64,000 nt of DNA from an unidentified bacterial endosymbiont (lineage in GTDB: Bacteria > Pseudomonadota > Gammaproteobacteria > Enterobacterales > Enterobacteriaceae): assembly GCF_918797525.1 (NCBI RefSeq), contig NZ_OU963893.1, positions 3,286,001-3,350,000 on the forward strand, written 5' to 3'. Numbering within the stretch: the first letter of the stretch is position 1; every line of letters starts with the position of its first letter. Shown piece by piece: positions 1 through 9,080 of the stretch. A program made the position numbers and the translations under genes. Under the pieces are notes generated by a model. It was not told the DNA's origin. It was given only the letters and a program-made list of their open reading frames with translations, and ran no database searches.

Positions 1-1182
1 CAGATCGGCGACGTTCAGGCGGTGTTCGATAAGCTTAGCGATAACATTGCCACCCATGTGGCCGAAATTAATTCCCTGAAAACCCAAGGGGCGGATGTGT
101 GGCCGGTTATCCCGTTTGCGGATGTGGCAAACGGCACCCTCACCCAGGCACAGCGCGAAGCGGTAAAAAGACGGGGCTGTGCGGTGATTAAAGGTCACTT
201 TCCGCGCGAACAGGCGTTAGCGTGGGATCAATCGATGCTCGACTACCTTGACGTCAACCGGTTTGATGCGGTCTACAAAGGCCCGGGCGACAACTTCTTC
301 GGTACCTTAACGGCCTCCCGTCCGGAGATCTTCCCGATCTACTGGTCGCAGGCACAAATGCAGGCACGCCAGAGTGAAGAGATGGCGCAGGTGCAGTCAT
401 TCCTGAACCGTTTATGGACATTCGAGAGCAACGGTAAACAGTGGTTCAACCCGGACGTGAGCGTGATTTACCCGGACCGTATTCGCCGTCGTCCGCCGGG
501 AACTACCTCTAAAGGATTGGGCGCCCATACCGACTCCGGCGCGCTGGAGCGCTGGCTGCTGCCCGCATACCAACAGGTTTTCGCTCGCGTATTTGACGGC
601 AATGTTGAGAAATACGATCCCTGGAACGCCGCGCACCGTACTGAAGTGGAAGAGTACACCGTGGATAACACCACTAAGTGCTCGGTGTTCCGTACCTTCC
701 AGGGCTGGACGGCGCTGTCCGACATGATCCCGGACCAGGGCTTGCTGCACGTAGTGCCCATTCCGCAAGCGATGGCCTATATTCTGCTGCGTCCGCTGCT
801 GGACGATGTGCCGGAAGATGAACTGTGCGGTGTCGCACCGGGACGCGTACTGCCGATTTCTGAAAAATGGCACCCGCTGTTAATCGAAGCCTTGACCAGC
901 ATTCCGGCGCTGGAAGCGGGCGATTCCGTGTGGTGGCACTGCGATGTTATCCACTCAGTCGCACCGGTTGACAACCAGCAGGGCTGGGGCAACGTAATGT
1001 ATATTCCTGCCGCCCCGATGTGTGAAAAGAATCTGGCCTACGCGAAGAAGGTGAAAGCGGCGCTGGAAACCGGCGCGTCGCCGGGTGATTTCCCGCGTGA
1101 GGATTACGAGAAAAGCTGGCAGGATCGCTTTACCCTGGACGATCTGAATATTCACGGCAAGCGCGCCCTGGGAATGATTTAA
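1..1182 (+). CDS. ybiU: DUF1479 family protein YbiU, 5' end outside the window
   Basis: The reading frame is open from base 1 and runs without a start codon into a protein closely matching E. coli YbiU (about 421 aa), so roughly 28 N-terminal residues lie beyond the left edge; the GTG at 22 is internal. The family (DUF1479) is uncharacterised and is placed near the Fe(II)/2-oxoglutarate oxygenase fold. Consistent with that, an HxD pair sits in a GAHTDSG stretch (His codon at 526) and a distal His in a CDVIHSVAP stretch near the C-terminus. These could be a 2-His-1-carboxylate metal site, but no substrate is known. Its stop codon overlaps the stop of the convergent LacI-type gene by two bases. 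Identity is confident; function is not. Confidence 0.9.
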   Translation, partial: QIGDVQAVFDKLSDNIATHVAEINSLKTQGADVWPVIPFADVANGTLTQAQREAVKRRGCAVIKGHFPREQALAWDQSMLDYLDVNRFDAVYKGPGDNFFGTLTASRPEIFPIYWSQAQMQARQSEEMAQVQSFLNRLWTFESNGKQWFNPDVSVIYPDRIRRRPPGTTSKGLGAHTDSGALERWLLPAYQQVFARVFDGNVEKYDPWNAAHRTEVEEYTVDNTTKCSVFRTFQGWTALSDMIPDQGLLHVVPIPQAMAYILLRPLLDDVPEDELCGVAPGRVLPISEKWHPLLIEALTSIPALEAGDSVWWHCDVIHSVAPVDNQQGWGNVMYIPAAPMCEKNLAYAKKVKAALETGASPGDFPREDYEKSWQDRFTLDDLNIHGKRALGMI

Positions 1183-2252
1183 CTGTCATAAAGCCCCTCC
1201 CGCTCAACGGCGGTGCGTCGTTTCCCCTGACGTATCCGCCGTACTGACTCCCGCACGGTCAGCGTTCCATTAAGCAATAACGTTCCCACCGGCGCGTCCG
1301 GGCGCATAAGCCGCTGCTGGAGCATATGCACCGCTTCAGTGCCCAGCTCATCGCGCGGAACATGCACTGCCGTTAACGGAACATCCTGAATCGCCGCCAG
1401 ATTAAAACCATCAATACTCATCACCGAAACGTCCTGGGGTACGCGTAACCCCTGCTTTTGCAACGCGCTGATGGCGCCCGCCGCCATAAAGTCGCCGCCA
1501 ACTAAAAAGGCGGTGGGTAAGTCCTTTCCCTGCCGCTGGCTGAGCCAGATGCTAACCAGGTGCTCCGCTTCACGCGCGCTAAAGCTTGGCGCCACCAGCA
1601 GGTCCCGGTGGTCATTGAACGTCAGGTTATGCGACTGCCACGCATCACGGATCCCTGCCAGACGCAACTCCATGGTGTAACGCCGCAGGCAGAGCACCGT
1701 CATCACCTCACAGTGCCCCATTTCAAACAGGTATTCCGCTGCCCGCTCGCCGATGGCGCGGTGATCGGGTGTGATGGCGGGCAGACGCATGCGCCGGTCG
1801 CGGCAGTTAATGAGCATGCAGGGTTTACCGACGTCGACCGCTAAATCATGTATATGCGGATCGTCGATACCGAGAAGGATCGCCGCCTGGGTATCCGCTT
1901 CATTCATTCGCGCCAGGAATAGCTGTGCATCGCTGTCATTCTCTTCCAGCGCGCAGAAGCGTAATCGCACCTCATGCGACGCCAGTCCTTTACTGACGCT
2001 CTGAAGAACGCGGTAGTAAAAGATGTCGGACCGCTCGTCAAATGCCCGCTGCGGCGCAAATACCACCAGACTATTGAGCAGCAGGCGCCCCGCCGCGAGG
2101 CCGTCCATTACGCCTAACTCTCGCGCGCATTCCAGCACTTTCTGGCGTGCTTTTTCGCTAGTGTTGGCCTTCCCCGCCAGCACGCGCGAAACGGTGCTGA
2201 TTGAGAGCTGGGTACGAGCGGCAATTTCAGTGATTTTTAGCCTTTTGTCCAT
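1179..2252 (-). CDS. LacI-family transcriptional regulator of the adjacent sugar locus
   Basis: A 357-residue protein of normal LacI/GalR length. Residues about 5-25 (ITEIAARTQLSISTVSRVLAG) form the typical LacI helix-turn-helix followed by the hinge helix, then a periplasmic-binding-protein-like effector domain (about 60-335). It is divergent from the MFS transporter and GH31 glycosidase starting at 2541, so it very probably controls them in response to the imported sugar or its hydrolysis product. The exact family member was not recognised; no E. coli orthologue exists at this position. The start is the ATG at 2252, placing the HTH at the very N-terminus. A near-palindrome at 2278-2293 lies just upstream and could serve autoregulation. 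Confidence 0.85.
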   Translation of the reverse strand: MDKRLKITEIAARTQLSISTVSRVLAGKANTSEKARQKVLECARELGVMDGLAAGRLLLNSLVVFAPQRAFDERSDIFYYRVLQSVSKGLASHEVRLRFCALEENDSDAQLFLARMNEADTQAAILLGIDDPHIHDLAVDVGKPCMLINCRDRRMRLPAITPDHRAIGERAAEYLFEMGHCEVMTVLCLRRYTMELRLAGIRDAWQSHNLTFNDHRDLLVAPSFSAREAEHLVSIWLSQRQGKDLPTAFLVGGDFMAAGAISALQKQGLRVPQDVSVMSIDGFNLAAIQDVPLTAVHVPRDELGTEAVHMLQQRLMRPDAPVGTLLLNGTLTVRESVRRIRQGKRRTAVEREGLYDS

Positions 2253-2540
2253 TTTGTGATCTGGCTCCCTTTGCGAAATGACAAAATTTTCATAGCGTAT
2301 TTATCAGGTCAGAGCTGATGTTCAATGCATCATGCCAAATGATTGATGTTAGTTATGAGAAATCTTGCACAAAATCCACTATTGCCCGTCCATTTTCTCC
2401 CTTAAGGTGAACCTGTCACACAGCTTCCATACTAGTTGTATGCCAAAGTAAAGCATTAAAACAGATAACTATCAACGTCATATAAATCTGTGTGATATCT
2501 GAACCGTCTGTCCCCTACCGTCCGTCTTGCGGAGAGTAAA
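2253..2540. promoter_or_regulatory. Divergent regulatory region between LacI regulator and MFS transporter
   Basis: A 288-bp AT-rich gap between divergent genes. Visible symmetric elements are a near-palindrome ATGACAAAATTTTCAT at 2278-2293 (7 of 8 pairs match), close to the regulator start, and CATAC-N5-GTATG at 2428-2442, about 100 bp before the transporter. Neither has the central CG typical of LacI-family operators, so assignment to the adjacent regulator is uncertain. A GGAGAG Shine-Dalgarno (about 2531-2536) precedes the transporter ATG. No ORF or RNA gene was recognised here. Confidence 0.45.
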
Positions 2541-3842
2541 ATGAGTCAGGACATCAATAACACCGTTGCGACAAGCAAAACCCGTCGCGTCATTAAAAAC
2601 CTGCGCTGGTATGTGCTGGTGCTGTTCTTACTGGGCGTGACTGTCAACTACATCACCCGAAACTCGCTAGGTATTCTCGCGCCGGAGCTGAAAGAGAGTC
2701 TGGGGATCACCACCGAGCAATACTCCTGGATCGTCGGCGCTTTCCAGATTGCGTACACCATTTTCCAGCCGCTGTGCGGCTGGTTGATTGACGTCATCGG
2801 CCTGAAAATTGGCTTTATGGTTTGCGCCGGGATATGGGCGCTGATGTGTATTTTCCACGCGGGCGCCGGAAGCTGGCTGCATCTGGCGATCCTGCGCTTC
2901 TTTATGGGGGCTTCAGAAGCCGCCGCCACGCCGGCAAATGCTAAAACTATTGGCGAATGGTTCCCGAAATCGGAACGTCCTGTAGCGGCCGGTTGGGCTG
3001 GCGTAGGCTTCTCTGTAGGTGCAATGCTGGCGCCGCCAATCATCTACTTCGCACACGCGTCGTTTGGCTGGCAGGGCGCATTTATGTTTACCGGTGTGCT
3101 GGCGCTGCTGTGGGTGATTTTGTGGTGGGCGTTCTACCATAATCCGGAACAACATCCGAACCTGGGCAAAGACGAGCTGGCGTTTATCCAGCAGGATAAC
3201 GAACCGCCTGCGGTTAAACTGCCCTTCCTCACCGCCCTCAAAACCGTCTCCAGGAATAAACGTTTTTACGGTATCGCCCTCCCGGCCTTTATGGCAGAGC
3301 CAGCCTGGGCAGTGCTGAGCTTCTGGGTGCCGCTGTATCTCGCCAAAGAGCACGGCATGGATCTGAAGCAAATAGCCATGTTTGCCTGGCTGCCGTTCCT
3401 CGCCGCCGACCTCGGCAGCGTGGCGAGCGGCTATTTGACTCGCCTTTATACCCACATGTTCGGCTGCTCCCGCGTGAACGCCGTGGTTGCCAGCTCCGTG
3501 ACCGGCGCGTTTTTGATGATCTCATTAGCCATTGTCGCCATTACCCGCGACCCGTACATCACCATCGTGTTGATCTCCATCGGCGGCTTCGGGCATCAGA
3601 TAATCTCCTGCATGCTCAGCGCCCTCGTGGTGGAGTCGTTCGATAAAGGCCAGATGGCGACCGTTAACGGCATGCGCGGCTCGGCGGCCTGGATCGCCAG
3701 CTTCCTGTTCTCGCTTTTGATTGGGGTGACCGCCGATAAGATAGGCTTTAACCCGCTCTTCATTGCCATGGGGTTCTTTGACCTGATTGGCGCTGTTTTC
3801 CTGGTAGCATTTATTGCTGAACGTCGCGCCAAGCGCGCCTGA
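2541..3842 (+). CDS. MFS transporter, anion:cation symporter (hexuronate/ExuT-like) family
   Basis: A 433-residue, very hydrophobic protein with the 12-helix major facilitator pattern. The N-terminal stretch with VNYITRNSLGILAPELKESLGI and EQYSWIVGAFQIAYTIFQPLCGWLIDVIG is characteristic of the anion:cation symporter family that includes ExuT and DgoT, which import hexuronates and sugar acids with protons. Here it is followed 17 bp later by a GH31 glycosidase, so the cargo may be an oligosaccharide or glycoside, possibly with an acidic group; that is inference. Inner membrane. Divergent from the LacI-type regulator. Start at ATG 2541, preceded by a GGAGAG ribosome-binding site. Confidence 0.85.
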   Translation: MSQDINNTVATSKTRRVIKNLRWYVLVLFLLGVTVNYITRNSLGILAPELKESLGITTEQYSWIVGAFQIAYTIFQPLCGWLIDVIGLKIGFMVCAGIWALMCIFHAGAGSWLHLAILRFFMGASEAAATPANAKTIGEWFPKSERPVAAGWAGVGFSVGAMLAPPIIYFAHASFGWQGAFMFTGVLALLWVILWWAFYHNPEQHPNLGKDELAFIQQDNEPPAVKLPFLTALKTVSRNKRFYGIALPAFMAEPAWAVLSFWVPLYLAKEHGMDLKQIAMFAWLPFLAADLGSVASGYLTRLYTHMFGCSRVNAVVASSVTGAFLMISLAIVAITRDPYITIVLISIGGFGHQIISCMLSALVVESFDKGQMATVNGMRGSAAWIASFLFSLLIGVTADKIGFNPLFIAMGFFDLIGAVFLVAFIAERRAKRA

Positions 3843-3859
3843 TAGTGGATGTATTGCAT

Positions 3860-6226
3860 ATGAAAACCCTGAAAAACTGGACCCTGGATAAACAATCAGC
3901 CAACCACCTGGAACTGCTGGTCGATAATCAGCATCGTCTGTGCCTGTATGTGCTGGAAGAGAATCTGTTCCGCGTGCTGATTAAACGCCAGGGGGAATTG
4001 ACGCTTGACCGCACCTGGAGCATCGCCCCGGATAAAGATGTGCCATGGGAAGGCCGCCATCGCGATGACGTGAGCGGTTTCTCCTGCCCGGCCTGGACGC
4101 TGGCGCAGCAGGATGATGTGTTGAGCGTCGCAACCGAACAGTTGCGCGTCACCGTGCATCAGCCGCTGTGGCTGGAGTGGCACTACCGCAATGAGGCCAG
4201 TGAGTGGCAGCCGCTGGTGACCGACCGCCCCACCAGCGCGTATCTGCTTAACGCCCACGGCGACGGGGTGGCACACTACCTCAGCCGCCGTCAGGACGAG
4301 CGTTTTTATGGGCTGGGAGAAAAGGCAGGTCATTTGCAGCGCAACGGTAACCGTTACGAGATGCGTAACCTTGACGCGATGGGCTATAACGCCGCCAGCA
4401 CCGACCCGCTGTACAAGCATATTCCGTTCACCATCACCCGCCGCGATGACGTGAGTTATGGCCTGTTTTACGACAACCTGAGCAACTGCTGGCTGGATCT
4501 GGGTAATGAGATTGACAACTACCACACCGCCTATCGTCGCTGGCAGGCGGAAGCGGGCGATATCGATTACTACATATTTACTGGCAAACGCGTGCTGGAC
4601 ATCACCAAAGCCTTCGTGCGCCTGACCGGGAAAACGCTTTTCGGGCCGAAATGGAGCCTGGGGTATAGCGGTTCGACCATGCACTATACCGATGCACCGG
4701 ACGCGCAAAACCAGCTGATGAACTTTATTCGCCTGTGCCAGGAGCACGCGATCCCGTGTGACTCGTTCCAGCTCTCGTCCGGCTATACCTCGATCAACGG
4801 CAAACGCTACGTCTTTAACTGGAACCACGACAAAGTGCCGCAGCCGAAGCTGATGAGCCAGGCGTTCCACGATGCAGGGCTGAAACTGGCGGCAAACATC
4901 AAGCCGTGCCTGCTGCAGGATCACCCGCGCTACAACGAAGTGGCGGAAAACGGGTTATTCATCCGGGATTCAGAAACCGATGCGCCAGAACGTTCCAGCT
5001 TCTGGGATGACGAAGGTTCCCACCTTGACTTTACCAACCCCAAAACGGTGCAGTGGTGGCAGGCGGGTGTAACCACCCAGCTACTGGAAATGGGTATCGA
5101 CTCTACCTGGAACGATAACAACGAGTATGAGGTGTGGGACGGGGAAGCGCGTTGTTACGGCTTCGGCAAGGAAATTGCTATCAAGCATATTCGCCCGGTG
5201 ATGCCGCTTCTGATGATGCGTGCCTCGCTGGAAGCGCAGCAGCGCTTTGCGCCGGGTAAACGGCCTTATCTTATCTCCCGCTCTGGCTGTGCCGGGATGC
5301 AGCGCTACGTGCAGACCTGGAGCGGTGATAACCGTACCAACTGGGACACCTTGCGTTTTAATACCCGCATGGGGCTGGGGATGAGTTTGTCCGGGCTGTT
5401 TAACATCGGCCACGACGTTGGCGGCTTCTCCGGCGATAAGCCGGATGCCGAGCTGTTTGTACGTTGGGTGCAGAACGGCGTGATGCATCCACGCTTTACC
5501 ATTCACTCGTGGAATGACGACCACACGGTAAATGAACCGTGGATGTATCCGGGCGTCACGCCAGCCATTCGCAGCGCGATTGAGCTGCGCTACCGCCTGC
5601 TGCCGTATTTTTACACCCTGCTCTGGCAGGCGCACGTGGATGATGAACCTATGCTACGTCCGACCTTCCTCGACCACGAACACGATGTTCAAACCTTTGA
5701 AGAGTGCGATGACTTCCTGCTGGGCCGTGACGTGCTGGTGGTCAGCGTGGTGGAGGCCGGGCAGCGTGAGCGCCGAGTCTGGCTGCCGGATAACGAAAGC
5801 GGCTGGTATGATTTCTACACCCACGCGTGGTTCGCAGGCGGCCAGTGGATTGTCCTCAACGCACCGCTGGAAAAACTGCCGCTGCTGGTACGCGCCGGTG
5901 CCGGTCTGCCACTCAGCGAGCGCATCACCCACGTGAATGCTGCAAAAGATGATACCCGCGAGCTAAAACTGTTCCCGGTAAAAGGCGTGGGAACGACCTC
6001 TGGCCTGCTGTTTGAAGACGATGGCGAAAGCTGGGGCTACCAGAGGGGCAATGCGCTGTGGGTGGAGTGGGAAATGGTATGTGAGGGGGCAACCATCAAC
6101 CTGAAGGTCCAGGCGCGCGGAGATTATCGCCCGGCATGGAAAGCGCTGAAGGTGTCATTACCGGCAGGAGAAAAACGGACGCTGCGGGTGAATGGTGTTA
6201 AAGGGGGTGAGTGGGTGATGTCATAG
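3860..6226 (+). CDS. Glycoside hydrolase family 31 alpha-glycosidase
   Basis: A 788-residue GH31 enzyme (ATG at 3860; an upstream in-frame GTG at 3845 is less convincing). GH31 enzymes are retaining alpha-glucosidases, alpha-xylosidases and relatives. An N-terminal beta-sandwich (about 1-250) is followed by the catalytic barrel. The expected nucleophile Asp is in the WNDNNEY motif (Asp about residue 419) and the acid/base Asp in SGDNRTNW (about residue 490). No signal peptide is visible, so it should act in the cytoplasm on a sugar imported by the upstream MFS transporter. The motifs differ from E. coli YicI (KTDFGE nucleophile region), favouring an alpha-glucosidase over an alpha-xylosidase, but the substrate is unknown. 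Confidence 0.85.
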   Translation: MKTLKNWTLDKQSANHLELLVDNQHRLCLYVLEENLFRVLIKRQGELTLDRTWSIAPDKDVPWEGRHRDDVSGFSCPAWTLAQQDDVLSVATEQLRVTVHQPLWLEWHYRNEASEWQPLVTDRPTSAYLLNAHGDGVAHYLSRRQDERFYGLGEKAGHLQRNGNRYEMRNLDAMGYNAASTDPLYKHIPFTITRRDDVSYGLFYDNLSNCWLDLGNEIDNYHTAYRRWQAEAGDIDYYIFTGKRVLDITKAFVRLTGKTLFGPKWSLGYSGSTMHYTDAPDAQNQLMNFIRLCQEHAIPCDSFQLSSGYTSINGKRYVFNWNHDKVPQPKLMSQAFHDAGLKLAANIKPCLLQDHPRYNEVAENGLFIRDSETDAPERSSFWDDEGSHLDFTNPKTVQWWQAGVTTQLLEMGIDSTWNDNNEYEVWDGEARCYGFGKEIAIKHIRPVMPLLMMRASLEAQQRFAPGKRPYLISRSGCAGMQRYVQTWSGDNRTNWDTLRFNTRMGLGMSLSGLFNIGHDVGGFSGDKPDAELFVRWVQNGVMHPRFTIHSWNDDHTVNEPWMYPGVTPAIRSAIELRYRLLPYFYTLLWQAHVDDEPMLRPTFLDHEHDVQTFEECDDFLLGRDVLVVSVVEAGQRERRVWLPDNESGWYDFYTHAWFAGGQWIVLNAPLEKLPLLVRAGAGLPLSERITHVNAAKDDTRELKLFPVKGVGTTSGLLFEDDGESWGYQRGNALWVEWEMVCEGATINLKVQARGDYRPAWKALKVSLPAGEKRTLRVNGVKGGEWVMS

Positions 6227-6267
6227 CCCCTCCCCCAGGAGCGAGGGTGAAAACCGCACTGAGCAGT

Positions 6268-6300
6268 CCCCTCTCCCCTATGGGGGGAGGGGAATTATTT
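6268..6300. terminator. G/C-rich hairpin between convergent GH31 gene and ybiT
   Basis: CCCCTCTCCCC and GGGGGGAGGGG form an 11-bp stem around a 3-base loop (one wobble), followed by AATTATTTTA. It lies between two converging genes and probably terminates both. A very similar stem occurs at 41676-41702. Confidence 0.6.
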
Positions 6301-7895
6301 TAGTTATCGATACCTTTACTGCGCAGGTAGTCTTCGTAGTTGCCGGTGAAGTCCACCACGCGCTCTGGCGTAATTTCGATCACGCGAGTCGCCAGCGAGC
6401 TAACGAACTCACGGTCGTGGGAAACGAAGATCAGGGTGCCCTGATACATCTCCAGCGCCATGTTCAGCGACTCGATAGATTCCATATCCAGGTGGTTGGT
6501 AGGTTCATCCATCACCAGAATGTTAGGTTTTTCCATCATCAGCTTGCCGAACAGCATGCGACCTTTTTCACCACCAGAAAGCACTTTAGCAGGCTTTTTA
6601 ATGTCGTCCTGGCTGAACAGCAGTCGCCCCAGAATGCCGCGCACCGCCTGCTCGTCGTCGCCTTCCTGCTTCCACTGGCTCATCCAGTCGAACACCGTCA
6701 GGTCGTTTTCGAACTCAAACTCATGGTCCTGCGCGTAGTAACCAATCTGCGCATTTTCAGACCATTTCACGGTGCCGTTATCCGGCTGCAGTTCACCGAC
6801 CAGGGTTTTCAGCATCGTGGATTTACCCACGCCGTTAACCCCCAGAATGGCAATTTTCTCGCCCACTTCCAGCAGCAGGTTGACGGTTTTGAACAGCGGG
6901 CCGCTCTCGAAGCCTTTCGATAACGCTTCCACTGCCAGCGCGTTACGGAACAGTTTTTTATCCTGCTCGAAGCGAATGAACGGGTTCTGACGGCTGGAGG
7001 CTTTCACTTCGTCAAGTTTGATCTTGTCAATCTGACGCGCACGAGAGGTTGCCTGGCGCGATTTAGACGCATTGGCGCTAAAGCGGCTGACGAAGGACTG
7101 CAGGTCAGCAATTTGCGCTTTCTTCTTGGCGTTATCGGCCAGCAGACGCTCACGCGCCTGGGTGGCTGCCGTCATGTATTCATCGTAGTTGCCCGGATAA
7201 ACGCGCAGCTCGCCATAGTCCAGATCCGCCATATGCGTACAGACCATGTTCAGGAAGTGACGGTCGTGCGAGATGATGATCATGGTGCTGTCGCGGTCGT
7301 TCAGCGTCTGCTCCAGCCAACGGATGGTGTCGATATCCAGGTTGTTCGTCGGTTCGTCGAGCAGCAAGATATCCGGGTTAGAGAACAGCGCCTGGGCCAG
7401 AAGCACACGCAGCTTCCACCCCGGCGCAACTTCGCTCATCGGGCCGTAATGCTGCTCTACCGGAATACCGACGCCCAACAGCAGTTCACCGGCGCGCGAT
7501 TCCGCAGAATAGCCGTCCATCTCGCCGTACAGCACTTCAAGATCGGCCACTTTATAGCCGTCTTCTTCGCTCATTTCAGCCAGGGCGTAGATGCGGTCAC
7601 GCTCTTGCTTCACTTCCCACAGCTCCGCGTGCCCCATGATCACGGTGTCGAGCACGGTGAACTCCTCGAAGGCGAACTGGTCCTGACGCAGCTTACCGAT
7701 ACGCTCGTTCGGATCGAGCGATACGTTGCCAAGCGTCGGCTCTAAGTCGCCGCCGAGGATCTTCATAAAGGTGGATTTACCGCTACCGTTGGCACCAATC
7801 AGGCCGTAACGGTTGCCGCCGCCAAATTTGACGGAAATGTTTTCGAACAGCGGCTTACTGCCAAACTGCATAGTGACGTTGCTGGTAACTAACAC
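6300..7895 (-). CDS. ybiT: ABC-F family ATPase YbiT (ribosome-associated)
   Basis: A 531-residue soluble protein with two ATP-binding cassettes and no membrane segment, the ABC-F layout. Walker A motifs GANGSGKST (N-half) and GVNGVGKST (C-half), signature LSGGEKGRM in the second cassette, and Walker [12 protein letters not shown] and [11 protein letters not shown] are all visible; the region between the cassettes (about 240-310) is the charged linker that in this family reaches towards the ribosomal P-site tRNA. Near-identical to E. coli YbiT. ABC-F proteins rescue or regulate translating ribosomes; the specific role of YbiT is not settled. Monocistronic, convergent with the GH31 gene. Confidence 0.96.
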   Translation of the reverse strand: MLVTSNVTMQFGSKPLFENISVKFGGGNRYGLIGANGSGKSTFMKILGGDLEPTLGNVSLDPNERIGKLRQDQFAFEEFTVLDTVIMGHAELWEVKQERDRIYALAEMSEEDGYKVADLEVLYGEMDGYSAESRAGELLLGVGIPVEQHYGPMSEVAPGWKLRVLLAQALFSNPDILLLDEPTNNLDIDTIRWLEQTLNDRDSTMIIISHDRHFLNMVCTHMADLDYGELRVYPGNYDEYMTAATQARERLLADNAKKKAQIADLQSFVSRFSANASKSRQATSRARQIDKIKLDEVKASSRQNPFIRFEQDKKLFRNALAVEALSKGFESGPLFKTVNLLLEVGEKIAILGVNGVGKSTMLKTLVGELQPDNGTVKWSENAQIGYYAQDHEFEFENDLTVFDWMSQWKQEGDDEQAVRGILGRLLFSQDDIKKPAKVLSGGEKGRMLFGKLMMEKPNILVMDEPTNHLDMESIESLNMALEMYQGTLIFVSHDREFVSSLATRVIEITPERVVDFTGNYEDYLRSKGIDN

Positions 7896-7997
7896 GGGGA
7901 GATTCCTGCGAAAAGTGTGATAAACACGGCATTATGCCACAATTCCGAATTGAGATCCCGTGTTGCAGCTTTCCACTAAACTTTAACAAAACTGAAA

Positions 7998-8021
7998 AAA
8001 ATGTGATTTCGTACACATCTG
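7998..8021 (+). promoter_or_regulatory. CRP-like site upstream of ldtB
   Basis: TGTGA-N6-ACACA at 8002-8017, with A-rich flank, matches the CRP consensus at 9 of 10 core positions. It lies about 30 bp upstream of a TATAAT -10 hexamer at 8047-8052. Candidate only. Confidence 0.35.
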
Positions 8022-8046
8022 AATTCCCTGTTAACAGGAATGCACA

Positions 8047-8052
8047 TATAAT
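8047..8052 (+). promoter_or_regulatory. ldtB -10 element
   Basis: A perfect TATAAT lies about 65 bp before the ldtB ATG. The -35 position (8024-8029, TTCCCT) is weak, which suits an activator-dependent promoter. Confidence 0.4.
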
Positions 8053-8117
8053 GCGCTCCCATCACAGATTCAGACTTATCAACCAATCGCCAGAGTGGCC
8101 AAGATACCTCGCATAAC

Positions 8118-9038
8118 ATGAACATGAAATTAACAACGCTTTTTGCGGCGGCGTTAGCCGTAGTAGGTTTTTGTAAGACTGCGTCAGCGGTGACGTATCC
8201 TCTGCCGACTGACGGAAGCCGTCTGGTAGGTCAAAACCAGGTTGTCACCGTTGAAGAGGGTAACAGCCAGCCGCTGGAATATTTTGCCGCGCAGTATCAG
8301 CTCGGCCTGTCCAACATGCTGGAAGCTAACCCGGGTGTCGATCCCTATCTGCCTAAAGCGGGAACCGTGCTGAACATTCCTCAGCAACTAATCCTGCCGG
8401 ATACCGTTCATGAAGGTATCGTTATCAACAGCGCGGAGATGCGTCTGTATTACTACCCGAAAGGCACCAACACCGTGATCGTGCTGCCAATCGGTATCGG
8501 TCAGTTGGGCAAAGATACCCCGCTGAACTGGACCACCAAAGTTGAGCGTAAGAAAGCCGGCCCAACCTGGACCCCAACCGCGAAAATGCACGCCGAGTAC
8601 ATCGCTGCCGGTGAGCCGTTGCCAGCCGTCGTTCCGGCAGGCCCGGATAACCCAATGGGGCTGTACGCGCTGTACATTGGCCGCCTGTACGCAATTCACG
8701 GTACTAACGCTAACTTCGGTATCGGCCTGCGCGTCAGCCACGGCTGCGTACGTCTGCGTAACGACGATATAAAGTTCCTGTTCGATAACGTGCCGGTAGG
8801 AACCCGCGTCCAGTTCATCAACGAACCGGTAAAAGCGACCTCTGAGCCAGATGGCAGCCGTTACATCGAAGTACACAACCCGCTGTCTACCAGCGAAGAC
8901 CAGATTAACAACAATGAAATCGTCCCTGTCACGCTGAACAGCGCGGTGCAGGCCGTGACGTCTCAGGCGGATGTGGAAACGACCATTGTTGACCAGGCCA
9001 TTCAGAACCGCTCGGGTATGCCGGTTCGCTTGAATTAA
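8118..9038 (+). CDS. ldtB: L,D-transpeptidase LdtB (YbiS/ErfK family)
   Basis: A 306-residue periplasmic enzyme, same length as E. coli LdtB (YbiS), which attaches Braun lipoprotein to the diaminopimelate residue of peptidoglycan. A Sec signal peptide occupies about residues 1-24 (cleavage after TASA), a LysM-like peptidoglycan-binding region about 40-90, and the YkuD catalytic domain about 100-235 with the HGTN...SHGCVRL motif; Cys210 is the predicted nucleophile and His208 lies beside it. Start at ATG 8118; a second ATG two codons later is possible. Single gene, ending at a strong hairpin terminator. Confidence 0.96.
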   Translation: MNMKLTTLFAAALAVVGFCKTASAVTYPLPTDGSRLVGQNQVVTVEEGNSQPLEYFAAQYQLGLSNMLEANPGVDPYLPKAGTVLNIPQQLILPDTVHEGIVINSAEMRLYYYPKGTNTVIVLPIGIGQLGKDTPLNWTTKVERKKAGPTWTPTAKMHAEYIAAGEPLPAVVPAGPDNPMGLYALYIGRLYAIHGTNANFGIGLRVSHGCVRLRNDDIKFLFDNVPVGTRVQFINEPVKATSEPDGSRYIEVHNPLSTSEDQINNNEIVPVTLNSAVQAVTSQADVETTIVDQAIQNRSGMPVRLN

Positions 9039-9055
9039 TCGCCTAAAATCACCAG

Positions 9056-9080
9056 GCGGGCGTTGATGCCCGCTTTTTTT
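9056..9080 (+). terminator. Rho-independent terminator of ldtB
   Basis: GCGGGC-GTTGAT-GCCCGC stem-loop (9056-9073) followed by seven T residues. Confidence 0.9.

Noticed and set aside
2411..2424. CRP site in the LacI-MFS gap (GGTGA...TCACA)
   Set aside because: The spacer between half-sites is five, not six, bases.
2428..2442. LacI-type operator
   Set aside because: Symmetric, but without the central CG and spacing of LacI-family sites; reported only as a candidate of unknown owner.
3896..4924. 342-codon open frame antisense to the GH31 gene
   Set aside because: Long but antisense to a gene with clear catalytic motifs; composition is typical of high-GC shadow frames.
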